Below, one piece after another: positions 1-9,999 of a DNA stretch of 64,000 bases (positions are counted from its first letter, which is position 1; each line of letters opens with the position of its first letter). The position numbers and the translations under genes are program-made. A model generated the notes under the pieces. That model saw only the letters and a program-made list of their open reading frames with translations. It had not been told where the DNA came from and did no database searches. Origin of the DNA: Nitrososphaeraceae archaeon (GTDB lineage Archaea; Thermoproteota; Nitrososphaeria; Nitrososphaerales; Nitrososphaeraceae); NCBI GenBank assembly GCA_031316115.1, contig JALDRC010000005.1:186001-250000 (forward strand). The letters run 5' to 3'.

Positions 1-13
1 TGTTATCGATAGT

Positions 14-493
14 ATGGGTGATGATGAAATAATACGCGAAAGTACTCGATTAAAATCCATACGAAATGCAAATACTTCCAATAAAGATACCAAAGATAGA
101 ACAACAAGAATGGAAGATTATCTTGAAGTAATTTATGAACTAGTACAAAGCAAAGGTTATGCTACAACAGTAGATATTTCTCAATATCTGAATGTAAGTT
201 CTCCGAGTGTCACTAAAATGGTTCAAAGGCTTGATGAAGCAGGTATGCTTATTTATGAAAAATATAGGGGAATAAGGTTAACTGAACGTGGCATCTCTAT
301 TGCGGTTGGTATCAGAACCAGACATGGAACATTAGCTGAATTTTTTAGGTTGATTGGAGTAGATGAAAAAACTGCAAATGAAGATGCTGAAGGTCTTGAA
401 CATCATTTACATCCAGAGAGTATAAAAAAACTAGAGAAATTAGTAAAAATTATGAAAAACAATCCAGATATATTAGATATTGATCATCCCTAG
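14..493 (+). CDS. mntR: MntR/DtxR-family metal-dependent transcriptional repressor
   Basis: A 159-residue protein with a winged helix-turn-helix (residues about 33-95) and a metal-binding/dimerisation helix pair (96-150). All six ligands used by Bacillus MntR can be matched: Asp35 and Glu38 in MEDYLEVIYEL, His104 in RTRHG, and Glu126, Glu129, His130 in AEGLEHHL. A glutamate where DtxR/IdeR have cysteine points to manganese rather than iron sensing, so it probably represses metal uptake genes when Mn2+ is bound; this is inference. It lacks the SH3-like C-terminal domain of long DtxR proteins. The frame is open to the left window edge, so the true start could lie upstream. The 32 residues before the core are charged and atypical, and a later start near Met33 is possible. 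No target operator can be seen. Confidence 0.86.
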   Translation: MGDDEIIRESTRLKSIRNANTSNKDTKDRTTRMEDYLEVIYELVQSKGYATTVDISQYLNVSSPSVTKMVQRLDEAGMLIYEKYRGIRLTERGISIAVGIRTRHGTLAEFFRLIGVDEKTANEDAEGLEHHLHPESIKKLEKLVKIMKNNPDILDIDHP

Positions 494-657
494 AGTTAAA
501 CAATATTATGGCTATATGATATCATATTCATTTAAGATCTAACAACATAGTAATTTAAATTTGAACAATAAAGAAATATTTTTGTTTTATATTACGATCT
601 TTGATATTCAATTGATCTATACCTAAATATCCATAAATAGTAAATAGAAAAAATATA

Positions 658-1383
658 TTATTTTTGCTCTTGGTTTTTCTTTTGAATTATATCATGAAAA
701 TTCATGTAAACCAATTTACATAAGTTGAATAAATTCTCAATTTGGGATTGATTTTCAGGCATGAGAGAGCTAGGTACTATTTTCAAGTCCTTCAATTCGT
801 TTGAATACTGCCTTATCCAATTATTTATCATATTAATATCTACTTCGATGTGAAACTGTATTCCTATTGTATTTTTAATTCGAAATGCTTGAATATAATC
901 AGAGGATTTAGCTAAAATAGTTGAATTTATTGGTAGATCAAAAGTATCTCCATGCCATTGGAATATTGTTATCCTTTGTGAAGATACACCATGAAATATT
1001 TCTTTTTTACCATCATCAGTAATTTCTACCTCATACCAGCCGATCTCCTTTATTCTACCCGGGTAAACTCTTCCTCCTAAAGCTTGTGCAATTAATTGTG
1101 AACCCAAACAAATTCCTAGTGTAGGAATATCAAGTGCTAAAGCTTTTTTTATTAAATTTTGCTCCTCTTTTAAATAATCATATTTGTCATAAACAGACAT
1201 TGGACCACCCAAAATTACTATTCCAGCATAATCAAAAATATTTTGAAGAGCTTTTTTTGTATTATTTGAATCATAAATGCATATGGAATATCCATCGGAT
1301 TCAAAAAAATCCCTGAACGTTCCCAAATGTTCACAATTGATATTTTGAATTACCAAAATGTTCTTATCCGAAGATCTTGCCAA
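658..1383 (-). CDS. Class I glutamine amidotransferase (GATase1) domain protein
   Basis: A 241-residue stand-alone GATase1 domain of the GMP synthase-like type. The nucleophile elbow GICLGSQ places the catalytic Cys at about 92, and the His-x-Glu partner is QFHIE at about 178-180, so the Cys-His-Glu triad is complete. An oxyanion-type LGGPMSVYD segment lies at 58-66. The fold releases ammonia from glutamine for a partner, but no synthetase domain or neighbouring synthetase gene is visible, so the acceptor is unknown. Homologues of this type are often annotated as GMP synthase-like or gamma-glutamyl-peptide hydrolase-like. The gene is monocistronic, with long empty flanks, and the C-terminal tail is rich in Lys and Gln. 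Confidence 0.85.
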   Translation of the reverse strand: MARSSDKNILVIQNINCEHLGTFRDFFESDGYSICIYDSNNTKKALQNIFDYAGIVILGGPMSVYDKYDYLKEEQNLIKKALALDIPTLGICLGSQLIAQALGGRVYPGRIKEIGWYEVEITDDGKKEIFHGVSSQRITIFQWHGDTFDLPINSTILAKSSDYIQAFRIKNTIGIQFHIEVDINMINNWIRQYSNELKDLKIVPSSLMPENQSQIENLFNLCKLVYMNFHDIIQKKNQEQK

Positions 1384-2260
1384 TACTAATTAAGAATAAA
1401 AATTGATTAAATATAATCTATCAATATGAATTTGTCTATTTTCATCATCATTAATAGTTGAAATAAATAAATAAATTATAAATATTGAAAATTTATTTCA
1501 ATGTCTTTGAAATATCTTAGCTGTTATATGAATTGTCAACTGAATAATTTAACCTATAAAAAACAAATCAACCAACGAAAATAAATTAAAAATATTTATC
1601 AATAAAGTATTTGTAAAAAAAGTTTAGGATATAACCTAAAAGATTACATAGAATATTTTAGATTACTAATAACTGCAAAAAGAATAATTTTGCAAACATT
1701 GCTTAATCTCCGCTAATATCAGCTAGCATACATATGCTCCAGTAAATGCAGTACTTTTATCAATATCATCTATTTGTATTATAATATGTTTGATTTTAGT
1801 TGCGTTTATTGAATAGTAGAATTTTTGTCTATTCTTTTTGTTAGATTTATAATTTATCCTCAGTATTTGTAATTTGACCATTGATACTATTAGCTGTTTG
1901 TTGTACATGGATTGTTACTAATACTAAAGAATGAATTGTAGAGATCAGAAATATAATTTTTGAATTTATTGCTTTCTTGATGAGAATATTTTAGAGTTTA
2001 TTGACTTGCCTTGCTTTTAAATAAACATCTACAATAGTCTATCTTATATTGTATATTGGTAAGCATAGATTTATTCATTTTTTCATACATTATTGTTCTC
2101 GAACTTAGTGTAATAATATTTATATAATTACAGAAAAAAATAATATAATCTAGTGATTATTTTAAGATATTAGACAAATAAAAAGAAGGAGTAATCCCAT
2201 GGAAGAGACGATATTTATATATAGAAATAGTTAGTTAATATCTTGGTGTTATACACTTAT
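1384..2260. other. Gene-free stretch
   Basis: AT-rich sequence with no recognisable gene. A 61-codon minus-strand reading frame (1723-1908) has no similarity I recognise and no clear promoter, so it is not called. TATA-like runs occur throughout and cannot be assigned. Confidence 0.5.
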
Positions 2261-2494
2261 TCATCCAGACATCTTAGTAATCTCCATAATTGAATCGCAA
2301 CTTAAATTAAATTTCGAATGAAAGTTTTCGATGGCTGCCCTACTAGGTGCATTTAGTAAATAGTAAAATAAATCTGATTCTCTATTGAAAAAAGTATTGA
2401 TATGAGTTATTCCGAAATCCTCATCACTTTTTATCGGCGTATTTACTATATCCCCTATATGAGATATTTTATGGACATCAAGATATAATGGCAT
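2261..2494 (-). CDS. DUF4242 (SCO4226-like, nickel-binding) family protein
   Basis: A 77-residue protein opening with MPLYLDVHK, the typical start of the DUF4242 family, whose Streptomyces member SCO4226 binds nickel and has a ferredoxin-like fold. The family C-terminal signature, an aromatic-LLNAPSRAAIENFH segment leading into a strand ending in IMEI, is present at about 45-72. The usual acidic/His middle segment is shortened and diverged. Length fits the family (75-90 residues). Probably a small cytoplasmic dimeric protein; the ligand and role here are unknown. It stands alone with more than 500 bp of empty sequence upstream. Confidence 0.72.
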   Translation of the reverse strand: MPLYLDVHKISHIGDIVNTPIKSDEDFGITHINTFFNRESDLFYYLLNAPSRAAIENFHSKFNLSCDSIMEITKMSG

Positions 2495-3057
2495 AATTAA
2501 TCTTACTATATTAGATTTACTTAACTTTTATTTTGAAAAATATAATGGTTGGCACTAGAATTCTATGATATTAGGATATAAATCAACTCGAGCAATATGA
2601 TTTATTTCATGTTATTACAATATTAAATAATTATTGTTAAGATGTCTATATTTACTACGTTTTTTCAGGAAAACATTAGATAAAAAAGAAACATCACGAT
2701 TAAAAGTGAGAGGGTGTATTCCTTGCATTATCGATATTAATAGGAGTTTTAAAAATTATAGTTACATTACCATATTATTAAAACTAATTGATTAATCTAT
2801 TACTCTATTGATTAATGTTAATTTGAATTAGATTATTTATTATTTTTATCTCATAAAACTAAATAAAATAGGACAAAACCATTTATGCCAGAACAAATTC
2901 TCTCAACTTATTTTAAATTTATTTGTTTAACTATCAAATTTACAAAAAATAAAGAATGTTATAACAATATTAGACATTGTTAGTCCCTTCCACACAAAAA
3001 ATATCTAATCTCAATTTTAGGGTGACTCAATTTATTAAATCAAAAAATAGAGACATT
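2495..3057. other. Gene-free stretch
   Basis: No coding region, RNA or repeat that I can support. The plus-strand frame from 2977 to 3216 overlaps the C-terminus of the luciferase-like gene in antisense and is a shadow. Confidence 0.5.
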
Positions 3058-3996
3058 TCAAATTACATTTTTTACAGTATCATTAAACAGTTTTATAGAT
3101 TTAACATCAAAAGGATTTTGGAAAGCGAGAAAGAATTGATCAACACCAGCGTCAACATATTCTTTGATTCTTTGAATAATTGTATGTGGAAATCCTATCA
3201 GACCTCGTTGTTTTAAATAATGTAGGTTATCGGGTCCTCTTTCCACTGCGAACAATCTTTCCTTATGTTTTAGATCATCATCAGATTCCGCTATTATAAC
3301 ATCTAATTCAATGGACCTTTGAATTGTAGATATCTTGGATTCATTAGCTTTGTAAATAATGTTGTTAAACTTTTGGTTTAATTCTAAAAACTCTTGGGGA
3401 CTAATATATGATGATTCCCATGTATCTGCATACCTTGATGCTATATTCATAGTCTTTTCTTGTCTAGCTGCCACTGTTATAGGTATATTTTTTGTTTGTA
3501 TGTTTGGTATTTTTATTACAGCATTATTTATTTTGAAATACTTGCCATCAAATTTTACAGGTGATAGTATCTGGTTATCATTGTGATTCCAAAACATCTT
3601 TAAAACTTTTAAACCCTCTTCTAAAATTTCTATTCTGTCACTTATTTTTGGATATTTAATTCCATAGGGATTCCACCACTGTCTTGAGTATTGTAGTATA
3701 GCTCCTGCACCTGTTCTAAATTCTAATCTTCCTTTTGATATAATTTGAAAAGTTAATGCTTGTTTGGCTAAGAGAGATATATGTCTATATTGTGGAAAGA
3801 GATAAGTTATTACTGGTCCCAATTTTATTATTTTTGTTAAAGAAGCCAATGAAGACAATACAGTCCAGCAGTCAAGATCAATATCAGATAATGTTTCACC
3901 ATAGAAAAAACCATCATACTCCAATTTTTCTGCTATTATACAAATCTCTTTTATCTTTTCATAGTTAGTACCCCATACCTCAAGACAATATTTCAC
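3058..3996 (-). CDS. Luciferase-like (LLM class) flavin/F420-dependent oxidoreductase
   Basis: A 312-residue TIM-barrel protein of the bacterial luciferase-like superfamily. The N-terminal strand followed by AEKLEYDGFFYGE, the LASLTKIIKLGPVITYLFPQYRHISLLAKQ-type segment (residues about 49-78) and the later ISKGRLEFRTGAGA stretch are family hallmarks, and VAARQEKTMNIASRYADTWE matches the phosphate-binding part. In archaea most such enzymes use coenzyme F420, consistent with thaumarchaeal biology, but cofactor and substrate cannot be read from the sequence. Length is usual for the family (300-340). It is monocistronic. The start is the first ATG of the frame and begins directly with the first barrel strand. 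Confidence 0.84.
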   Translation of the reverse strand: MKYCLEVWGTNYEKIKEICIIAEKLEYDGFFYGETLSDIDLDCWTVLSSLASLTKIIKLGPVITYLFPQYRHISLLAKQALTFQIISKGRLEFRTGAGAILQYSRQWWNPYGIKYPKISDRIEILEEGLKVLKMFWNHNDNQILSPVKFDGKYFKINNAVIKIPNIQTKNIPITVAARQEKTMNIASRYADTWESSYISPQEFLELNQKFNNIIYKANESKISTIQRSIELDVIIAESDDDLKHKERLFAVERGPDNLHYLKQRGLIGFPHTIIQRIKEYVDAGVDQFFLAFQNPFDVKSIKLFNDTVKNVI

Positions 3997-4391
3997 AAGA
4001 ATAATAAGAATACATTAGGTAATAAAAACATATAAAAATACATATAAAATTAGAGTTTTAGATAGTTTGGATTTATTACATTTTAACCAATTACTCTAAT
4101 AATTTAAATATTGGAAAAATATTTGAATTTTGAACTAAATATCTTTCTCAAATTAGTAACACATATTCTAAATTCATATATATGTCCATATAACTATATA
4201 GTAAGTTAATGATATATTATCTTTTAACTACAAAAAATAGTCCATTAACTTATTTTTAATAAACTAGACTTTTTATGTTTATGTATTGTTAATTTCAGTT
4301 TTTATAAATACAACTAAAGTTTTAATACCACATTTATATAAAAAATGTGAAAAGAAATACTTGAATTAAGTTAAAGTTACCTTGATAACTT
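3997..4391. other. Intergenic region between two minus-strand genes
   Basis: Holds the promoter of the luciferase-like gene on the minus strand; AT runs resembling TATA boxes lie around 4020-4050 (minus orientation). No gene or clear terminator was identified. Confidence 0.4.
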
Positions 4392-5783
4392 CTATGTCTT
4401 TTCCTTTCTCGTCTTTGATTGATAAAGTTCATTCAAGACTTCACGTAATATTTCCCTTACCCGTGCTTCTTCCAATTTTGGTTCAATTATTTTTAACGAT
4501 GTAGAACTTTCCTGCAAAGATTTTATTTTCCCTCCAAATTGTTTTTCCATCTCAGATACTCCGATAGACTTTAGAAGGTTAATATGAGGTTCGGCACTCT
4601 TATAAAATTCCTTCCTAAGTCTTGTATCCTGAGATATATATTGTGATGAGGTAAAAATTCCAATAAGAAGTAGGTATGCGCCTATTGGTAAAAATGCTTC
4701 TGTTATAAACCCATACGGAGGATAAACGTGACTGCGTAATGGAGATATCTCAATTGAACAAAACAGGATCACCATGCCAATGAAGGAGATAAGAAGAGAT
4801 TTATGAACCTGAGGATGCCTGGTCAATGAAGATGCGCTCCAAAATGATAGACCGAAAAAGAAAGCTCCAACTTCCTTTGTAGCACTAAAAATCAGAATAT
4901 AAATTGCACTAAAAATAACTGGAGAGTAAAACAACCATGTGAAAATTTGATCTACAAAATAATTCTGAAAAGGAAAGATATAATATATCAAAGGAATCGC
5001 TAAAAGTACAAAAAATTTTATTCTGCCAATCTTGTATCTATAATGACCCAGAAGTATAGCTGTAGATATCCACATAACTAAAAATGAAGACAAAGATAAA
5101 ATATCATATAGCATTGATAATGATTCAGTAATAGGTGACCCAGGAATGTTTACTACATATGAAGTAATAGGGTATGGTTTTACATCTGGAAATACATAAA
5201 ATGAAAAATAGGATTGAATGTATATTAGAGAGATAATAAGGTTAACTGAAGCAAGCGAGAAGGCTATAACAAACAAAATAATTATGTAATTTATTTTTTT
5301 AGTTAACCAACTAATAAACAAATATATCAAATACGAGAGGAATACAAGTGCAGAAAGATAGCTAAAATATGTTTGTATTTCTAGCAAAATTAGACTATAT
5401 TTATTAACAAATAACATTTGGAAAATAATAATTAGCGTTATCGCAGCAGTTAAGATTAGTGTACCACAAATTATGATGTAAAAATAACGTGTACGTAAAT
5501 GTTTTATTGGATAGGAATCTCCTGAGCTGAGTTTTCTAACATAATTAAGAAGAATTGGGGTAAATGTTAGAAATATTATAGAAAAAATCAAGAAAATAGC
5601 AAGGTGTAACCATATAGGAATTTTTAATCCACTGTATGAAGAGAACTTAACAATCGTTGCATCAAGTACAAAGACAGCTGTGAGAATTAAAACAAAAATA
5701 AATGCGTTCTTCTTGGATAGATTCAAGACAGCAAGGCTTTCTATTTTGTCTATCATTTTACTAAATAGAAGGGAGGAACGCAA
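4392..5783 (-). CDS. Polytopic membrane protein, ten to eleven helices, unknown family
   Basis: A 463-residue integral membrane protein with about 10-11 hydrophobic segments between residues 25 and 390, then a hydrophilic tail of about 75 residues with an amphipathic charged helix (EPKLEEARVREILREVL). I do not recognise a named family and see no catalytic or transport motif. It is divergently paired with a secreted protein (66 bp between starts). A decayed homologue of this protein lies at about 25797-26990, again beside a decayed homologue of the same secreted protein. The best-matching segment runs from NKYSLILLEIQ through KKINYIIILF and VNLIISLIYIQ. The repeated linkage suggests the two act together at the membrane, the large protein perhaps as receptor, exporter or anchor; that role is inference. 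Confidence 0.8.
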   Translation of the reverse strand: MRSSLLFSKMIDKIESLAVLNLSKKNAFIFVLILTAVFVLDATIVKFSSYSGLKIPIWLHLAIFLIFSIIFLTFTPILLNYVRKLSSGDSYPIKHLRTRYFYIIICGTLILTAAITLIIIFQMLFVNKYSLILLEIQTYFSYLSALVFLSYLIYLFISWLTKKINYIIILFVIAFSLASVNLIISLIYIQSYFSFYVFPDVKPYPITSYVVNIPGSPITESLSMLYDILSLSSFLVMWISTAILLGHYRYKIGRIKFFVLLAIPLIYYIFPFQNYFVDQIFTWLFYSPVIFSAIYILIFSATKEVGAFFFGLSFWSASSLTRHPQVHKSLLISFIGMVILFCSIEISPLRSHVYPPYGFITEAFLPIGAYLLLIGIFTSSQYISQDTRLRKEFYKSAEPHINLLKSIGVSEMEKQFGGKIKSLQESSTSLKIIEPKLEEARVREILREVLNELYQSKTRKEKT

Positions 5784-5849
5784 TTTTCTTTACAATAAGA
5801 ATTACATTTCTGATAGTTTAGTTTATCGAAAATAATAATAACAACACGA

Positions 5850-6677
5850 TTGTTAAAGAAATTCATGAAGAGCAATAAGAACATGTGTTATGCTAAGAAA
5901 CATGGCATAACATCTTGTATCTTGGGTCCATTTTTACTTTTCTCTATTTTTCTTGTGATTTTTGGAATTCATAATGCATATGGAGTGATTGAAGTGTTTT
6001 CAAAAGACGAGAAACCATTCAACGTATCTTATGATGATTGGGTTTCTAGATATTGGAATTGGGATTTTTCGCTAAGTACAGATGAATTTACTCCGAAATC
6101 TGATGGATGTATTATCAATAAATCAGAACCAATGGTTATGTTGTTGAATACAGTAGCTGAAGGGCAAGTTCATCAGGTATGTACAATTTCGTCAGAGCAG
6201 GGTATCTTGATACCTATGTGGATCGCCTGGTGCGACACTGGAACGGATCTAATACATATTCGAGATCCAACTTCAAATTTAGATGAACAGTTAACGAAAT
6301 GTGCCAGAGAAGTATACAATCTAGGAAATATAAGATCAGAGGTCAAAGTTGATGGAGTTCCAGTAGCAAATCTTGACGTAAAAATGTCAATGTCATCTGG
6401 ATCATTAGAATATAATATAAATTCTCTAACTAACGTTACTGAATTATTTACAGGAGGATTTAACGTTACTCTTCCATCGGATACTCATCAAGCAGGTTAT
6501 GAGCCAGGCACATTTCGTGCAGGAAGTCATGGATGGTGGGTCTTTCTCAAACCACTTCCCCCAGGAGAACATACAATATTTTACAATATTCGTGTAACTC
6601 CAATAGGAGCTCTCACCTCTGCTGGTACCAGTCCGCATTTCGCAGATATTGAATATTCTCTTCAAGTAGTGAAGTGA
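5850..6677 (+). CDS. Secreted protein with WxW motif and paired cysteines, unknown family
   Basis: About 275 residues from a TTG start; an ATG six codons in (5865) may be the real start. A hydrophobic segment at residues 23-45, ending near NAYG, looks like a signal peptide or N-terminal anchor. The mature part begins with [13 protein letters not shown], then cysteines in DGCIIN, HQVCTIS, AWCDTG and TKCARE, followed by a beta-rich half ending in a [17 protein letters not shown] segment. Spacing is conserved in the decayed copy at 27101-27650 (WDW, C-x-I-P-x-G, CDG, QCA), which defines a family even though I cannot name it. The cysteines may form disulfides outside the cell or bind metal. It is divergent from the membrane protein and probably shares its promoter region. 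Confidence 0.78.
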   Translation: MLKKFMKSNKNMCYAKKHGITSCILGPFLLFSIFLVIFGIHNAYGVIEVFSKDEKPFNVSYDDWVSRYWNWDFSLSTDEFTPKSDGCIINKSEPMVMLLNTVAEGQVHQVCTISSEQGILIPMWIAWCDTGTDLIHIRDPTSNLDEQLTKCAREVYNLGNIRSEVKVDGVPVANLDVKMSMSSGSLEYNINSLTNVTELFTGGFNVTLPSDTHQAGYEPGTFRAGSHGWWVFLKPLPPGEHTIFYNIRVTPIGALTSAGTSPHFADIEYSLQVVK

Positions 6678-7326
6678 TTTTCGTTACACTATCATACTAA
6701 GTATATCAAAATCTTGTTATATTTTTGAGTTAATTACTTCGAAATGAATGTACTCCTATAAAGTGATTCCAATCCGATCGATTGTCAATATAATCTGATT
6801 ACAGTAATCATACATTAAAACATGATCAATAGGTGTCTATTGCTAGTTACCAATAATTGAAATTTAATAATATAAAATATATAATTTAAATTTGAATATA
6901 ATATTCATAGATATTAGCGATTGTATTATTTTTTATAGCTTAATTGAGAAAAATCAAGTTATTGATTATCAAATAATTATTGGATAACAACAATATAAAT
7001 AAATGTAAGTTTAGAACAATTAATTGTATTCCATACGATCAAGATCGAAATAAAAATAATTTACCGAACGATAAAAAGTAAAAACCATTAGCAAACTAAT
7101 TGTTTTCTGGATAAAGGTAGTTTATGATAATTCATGTTTATCCTACAGATTTGTAGATCTCGGACTTTTTATAGATATAATTTACATTTAAAATTTTGAT
7201 TTGTATATAGATACAAGTAAAATAAATATTGCTATTTTTAATAAATAAATAGCATCTCAATTAATAGATTAGATTCTTATGATAAGAATAATAATACTAA
7301 TATATATAAAATTCTAAAACAGAATC
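6678..7326. other. Gene-free stretch with the promoter of the downstream flavoprotein
   Basis: No gene is visible in about 650 bp. The right end carries the TATA-like box described separately at 7298-7309. Confidence 0.5.
7298..7309 (+). promoter_or_regulatory. Probable TATA box for the dihydrolipoyl-dehydrogenase-like gene
   Basis: A TATATATAAAA-type box, the best archaeal TATA match near this gene. Transcription typically starts 22-27 nt downstream, which would be about 7324-7330, exactly at the tandem ATC codons that open the reading frame. This is the geometry of a leaderless transcript. Confidence 0.5.
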
Positions 7327-8712
7327 ATCAATAAATTCGATGTAATAGTAATTGGTTCTGGTTCAGGATTAGATGTTGCTAATGGTTTAGCCGAAAGGGG
7401 GTTCAAGGTAGCAATTATTGAAAAAGATAAGTTAGGTGGAACGTGTCTGAATGTAGGATGTATACCATCAAAGTTACTTATTCATAGTGCTGACGTTGTA
7501 GAAATAATAAAAAAAGCAGAGCTCTTTGGCATCGATGTAAAAAACTATTCTATCAATTATCAAAAGATAGTCAATAGAGTTAATAATATTATTGACAATG
7601 ACTCTGAAAATATTAAAAAAGGGTTACAAAAGATTCAAAATCCTAAACTTTTTTTAGGAAAATGTGAATTTATTGAACGAAAAAAAATATTAATTGAAAA
7701 TAAGACTGCTTTGACGGCAGATAAAATACTAATTGCTTCAGGAACTAGGCCAAGTATCCCTAAAATAGAGGGATTAGACAAAGTGAATTTTATTACAAGT
7801 AATGAAGCTTTACGACTAAAAAAACTTCCTAAAACACTAACAATTATTGGTGGAGGATATATTGCATGTGAATTAGCTCATTTTTTTGGTTCTTTAGGGA
7901 CAAAAATAAATATAATTCAAAGAAGAGACTTATTAATCCCAAGAGAAGATATAGATATTGCTGCAAAATTCACTGAAATATTTTCAAAGAAATATAATAT
8001 CTACTTAGGATATAATACAGAATATGTATCCAAAACAGAAGAAAAAAGAGATAAATACTTTTATGTATTAGCATACAATAAAAAAGGAAAAAAATTGGAA
8101 CTTTTATCTGATCAGCTATTAGTCGCAACTGGACGGACTCCTAATTCAGATTTATTACATCTTGAAAAAACAAATGTAAAGGCAGACAAAAAAGGTTTTA
8201 TAAAAGTCAACAAATACTTGGAAACTAATGTAAAAGGAATATTTGCGTTAGGAGATGCTGTTGGAAAATATCAATTCAAACATAATTCAAATAATGAAGC
8301 ATATTACGCATTCAACAATATGATTCAGCCTGAAAGGCAAATAGCAGTTAATTATACCGCAATGCCTCATGCAATCTTTAGCTCTCCACAAATAGCAGGA
8401 GTTGGGTTTACAGAACAAGATCTGCAAAAGACAAATATAAGATATACAAAATCAAGTTATCCCTTCTTAGAAACTGGCATGGGAAAAGCGCTTGAAGATA
8501 GAGATGGTTTTGTTAAAATGCTTATTGACAAAGCAAGTGGAAAGATCCTTGGATGTCATATCATTGGAACTGAAGCTTCGATTTTAATTCATGAAGTTCT
8601 TGTTACAATGAAATCAGGTGGAGGCAAAATAGATAGTATAAATAATACTATACATATTCATCCATCCCTTTCCGAGGTTGTTCAAAGAGCTGCGTCAATG
8701 AGAAGAGAATGA
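7327..8712 (+). CDS. Dihydrolipoyl-dehydrogenase-like pyridine nucleotide-disulfide oxidoreductase, non-canonical start
   Basis: About 461 residues if read from an ATC at 7327. Domains in order: FAD-binding GSGSG motif at the N-terminus, redox-active GTCLNVGCIPSK (Cys-x4-Cys), NAD(P)-binding GGGYIACE, second FAD motif GIFALGDAVG, and a C-terminal dimerisation domain with the catalytic HIHPSLSE. This is the full set for a class I flavoprotein disulfide reductase; without a C-terminal Cys pair it is not mercuric reductase. There is no ATG, GTG or TTG between an in-frame TAA (7315-7317) and the TTG at 7711, yet the frame encodes a perfect N-terminal domain, so 7711 cannot be the start. Either an ATC codon (7324 or 7327) is used on a leaderless mRNA, or the start was lost by mutation or assembly error. 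It could serve a lipoyl complex such as glycine cleavage, or be a paralogue with another disulfide substrate. Confidence 0.85.
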   Translation: MNKFDVIVIGSGSGLDVANGLAERGFKVAIIEKDKLGGTCLNVGCIPSKLLIHSADVVEIIKKAELFGIDVKNYSINYQKIVNRVNNIIDNDSENIKKGLQKIQNPKLFLGKCEFIERKKILIENKTALTADKILIASGTRPSIPKIEGLDKVNFITSNEALRLKKLPKTLTIIGGGYIACELAHFFGSLGTKINIIQRRDLLIPREDIDIAAKFTEIFSKKYNIYLGYNTEYVSKTEEKRDKYFYVLAYNKKGKKLELLSDQLLVATGRTPNSDLLHLEKTNVKADKKGFIKVNKYLETNVKGIFALGDAVGKYQFKHNSNNEAYYAFNNMIQPERQIAVNYTAMPHAIFSSPQIAGVGFTEQDLQKTNIRYTKSSYPFLETGMGKALEDRDGFVKMLIDKASGKILGCHIIGTEASILIHEVLVTMKSGGGKIDSINNTIHIHPSLSEVVQRAASMRRE

Positions 8713-9220
8713 AATGATAATATTTATTTTTTATTGTTAAAGAAATTATGTATTTTTTTTAGTATTGAATAATTAACAAATATAATTTATCATAAAATGA
8801 AGATATGAGGTATAGATATCTAATATTATTTTATTATACTATTGTGTTAAATAATATTTGTAATTGGTTAAACGTATGATTTGATAAAAATCAAGATTTT
8901 GATTTTATATAATCTAAAATTAATATTTTCATGTTTTGATTTCATAAAAAGTATTGATATCATTTTTTACTTATGGTGGAAATTTTCTTTACAAATCTCA
9001 TAATTAATATATAATGATTCAGATAATTAGGATAATTATTTAGTTGGTAATTTGTGGATGGATAATAAATACTAGTTATATTAAAATATATTTTTTTAAA
9101 GATATAACATAATACATATGTGCCTTTATTATGAATTATTTATAATCAAGTATAAAGTCATATAGATTTCATAAAGATAGTGAATAGGATAAAGAACATA
9201 CTATGAAAATTTTAGGAGTT
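8713..9220. other. Gene-free stretch
   Basis: No gene or structured element that I can support in about 500 bp of AT-rich sequence between two converging genes. A T-rich run just after the flavoprotein stop (8720-8762) may act as its terminator. Confidence 0.4.
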
Positions 9221-9520
9221 CTATGTTATTTGGGTTATTATCCAATCTTTGAATTTTTTTATTGCATATTGTTCAGCTTGCTTTACAAAGGAAGGATCAT
9301 CTAATTTCCATTGTTCTTGAGGAATTGATTCAAAAAATTCTTGCATGCATAATGTAAACACTGTTCTCAAATTTTTAGGATCTTCTTTTATTCCATAACG
9401 ATAGATAATTTCACTAATCCTGCCAAATTCACGATCATAATCTCTTTGAATTCCAGGAAGTTCAATTGTTTTATACAATATCGATAGGATTTGTTCTAGA
9501 TCGTCACTTAATGTTGGCAC
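9221..9520 (-). CDS. Small conserved-looking cytoplasmic protein, unknown
   Basis: A 99-residue soluble protein predicted to be mostly helical, with mixed charge and no signal peptide, cysteine motif or membrane segment. It opens with a leucine/isoleucine-rich amphipathic helix (LEQILSILYKTIEL) and ends with a tryptophan-containing helix (FKDWIITQI). Composition and balanced codon use look like a real gene rather than AT noise. I do not recognise the family. It is monocistronic, with long gaps on both sides. Confidence 0.58.
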   Translation of the reverse strand: MPTLSDDLEQILSILYKTIELPGIQRDYDREFGRISEIIYRYGIKEDPKNLRTVFTLCMQEFFESIPQEQWKLDDPSFVKQAEQYAIKKFKDWIITQIT

Positions 9521-9999
9521 AATCTAGATCAATTGTGAGTTTCAAATTTATAGTATTGGGAATATTTATTAAATTGGTCTTTTCAACAAAATTTAGTTTT
9601 TTGTTTAGAAATTAAATTTAAAGAAAGACAATGTAAGAATTCATCATCTACACGTAATACAAGAATACCTATTTAAATTAATAAAACTAGTAAATGCAGA
9701 AATACTGGATCCAGGTTATAAACTTCATAGTAGTACAATTAATAAATTCAAGTATAGGACATTTGTAAATATATTAATTTACACGGAAACAGAAGGTTAT
9801 AAACTTAAATATCTAGTATTTCCAGAACAAAATCTATACCAGTATTATAAAATCGTATATCTGTTATTCATATGATTGTTAATCTATACATTAAATTTAA
9901 GTTTAGAGCTAACACAAAATTGTTACTTTTATTCTTGATATATTGGCTTTTTAAATTTTAAATAAAAAAAGAGGAAGTTCTATTCTCATAAAGAGATTT
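9521..9999. other. Intergenic stretch
   Basis: No gene found. Contains the promoter of the 99-residue gene on the minus strand, not precisely placed, and the 3' flank of the secreted-protein gene that ends at 10000. Confidence 0.4.

Noticed and set aside
1134-1316. Plus-strand 60-codon frame
   Set aside because: Antisense shadow of the class I amidotransferase gene.
1723-1908. Minus-strand 61-codon frame
   Set aside because: No promoter, no family features; AT-rich background gives such frames by chance.
7711-8712. Taking the TTG at 7711 as the start of the flavoprotein
   Set aside because: It would remove the FAD-binding and redox-active cysteine motifs, which are intact in the same frame upstream.
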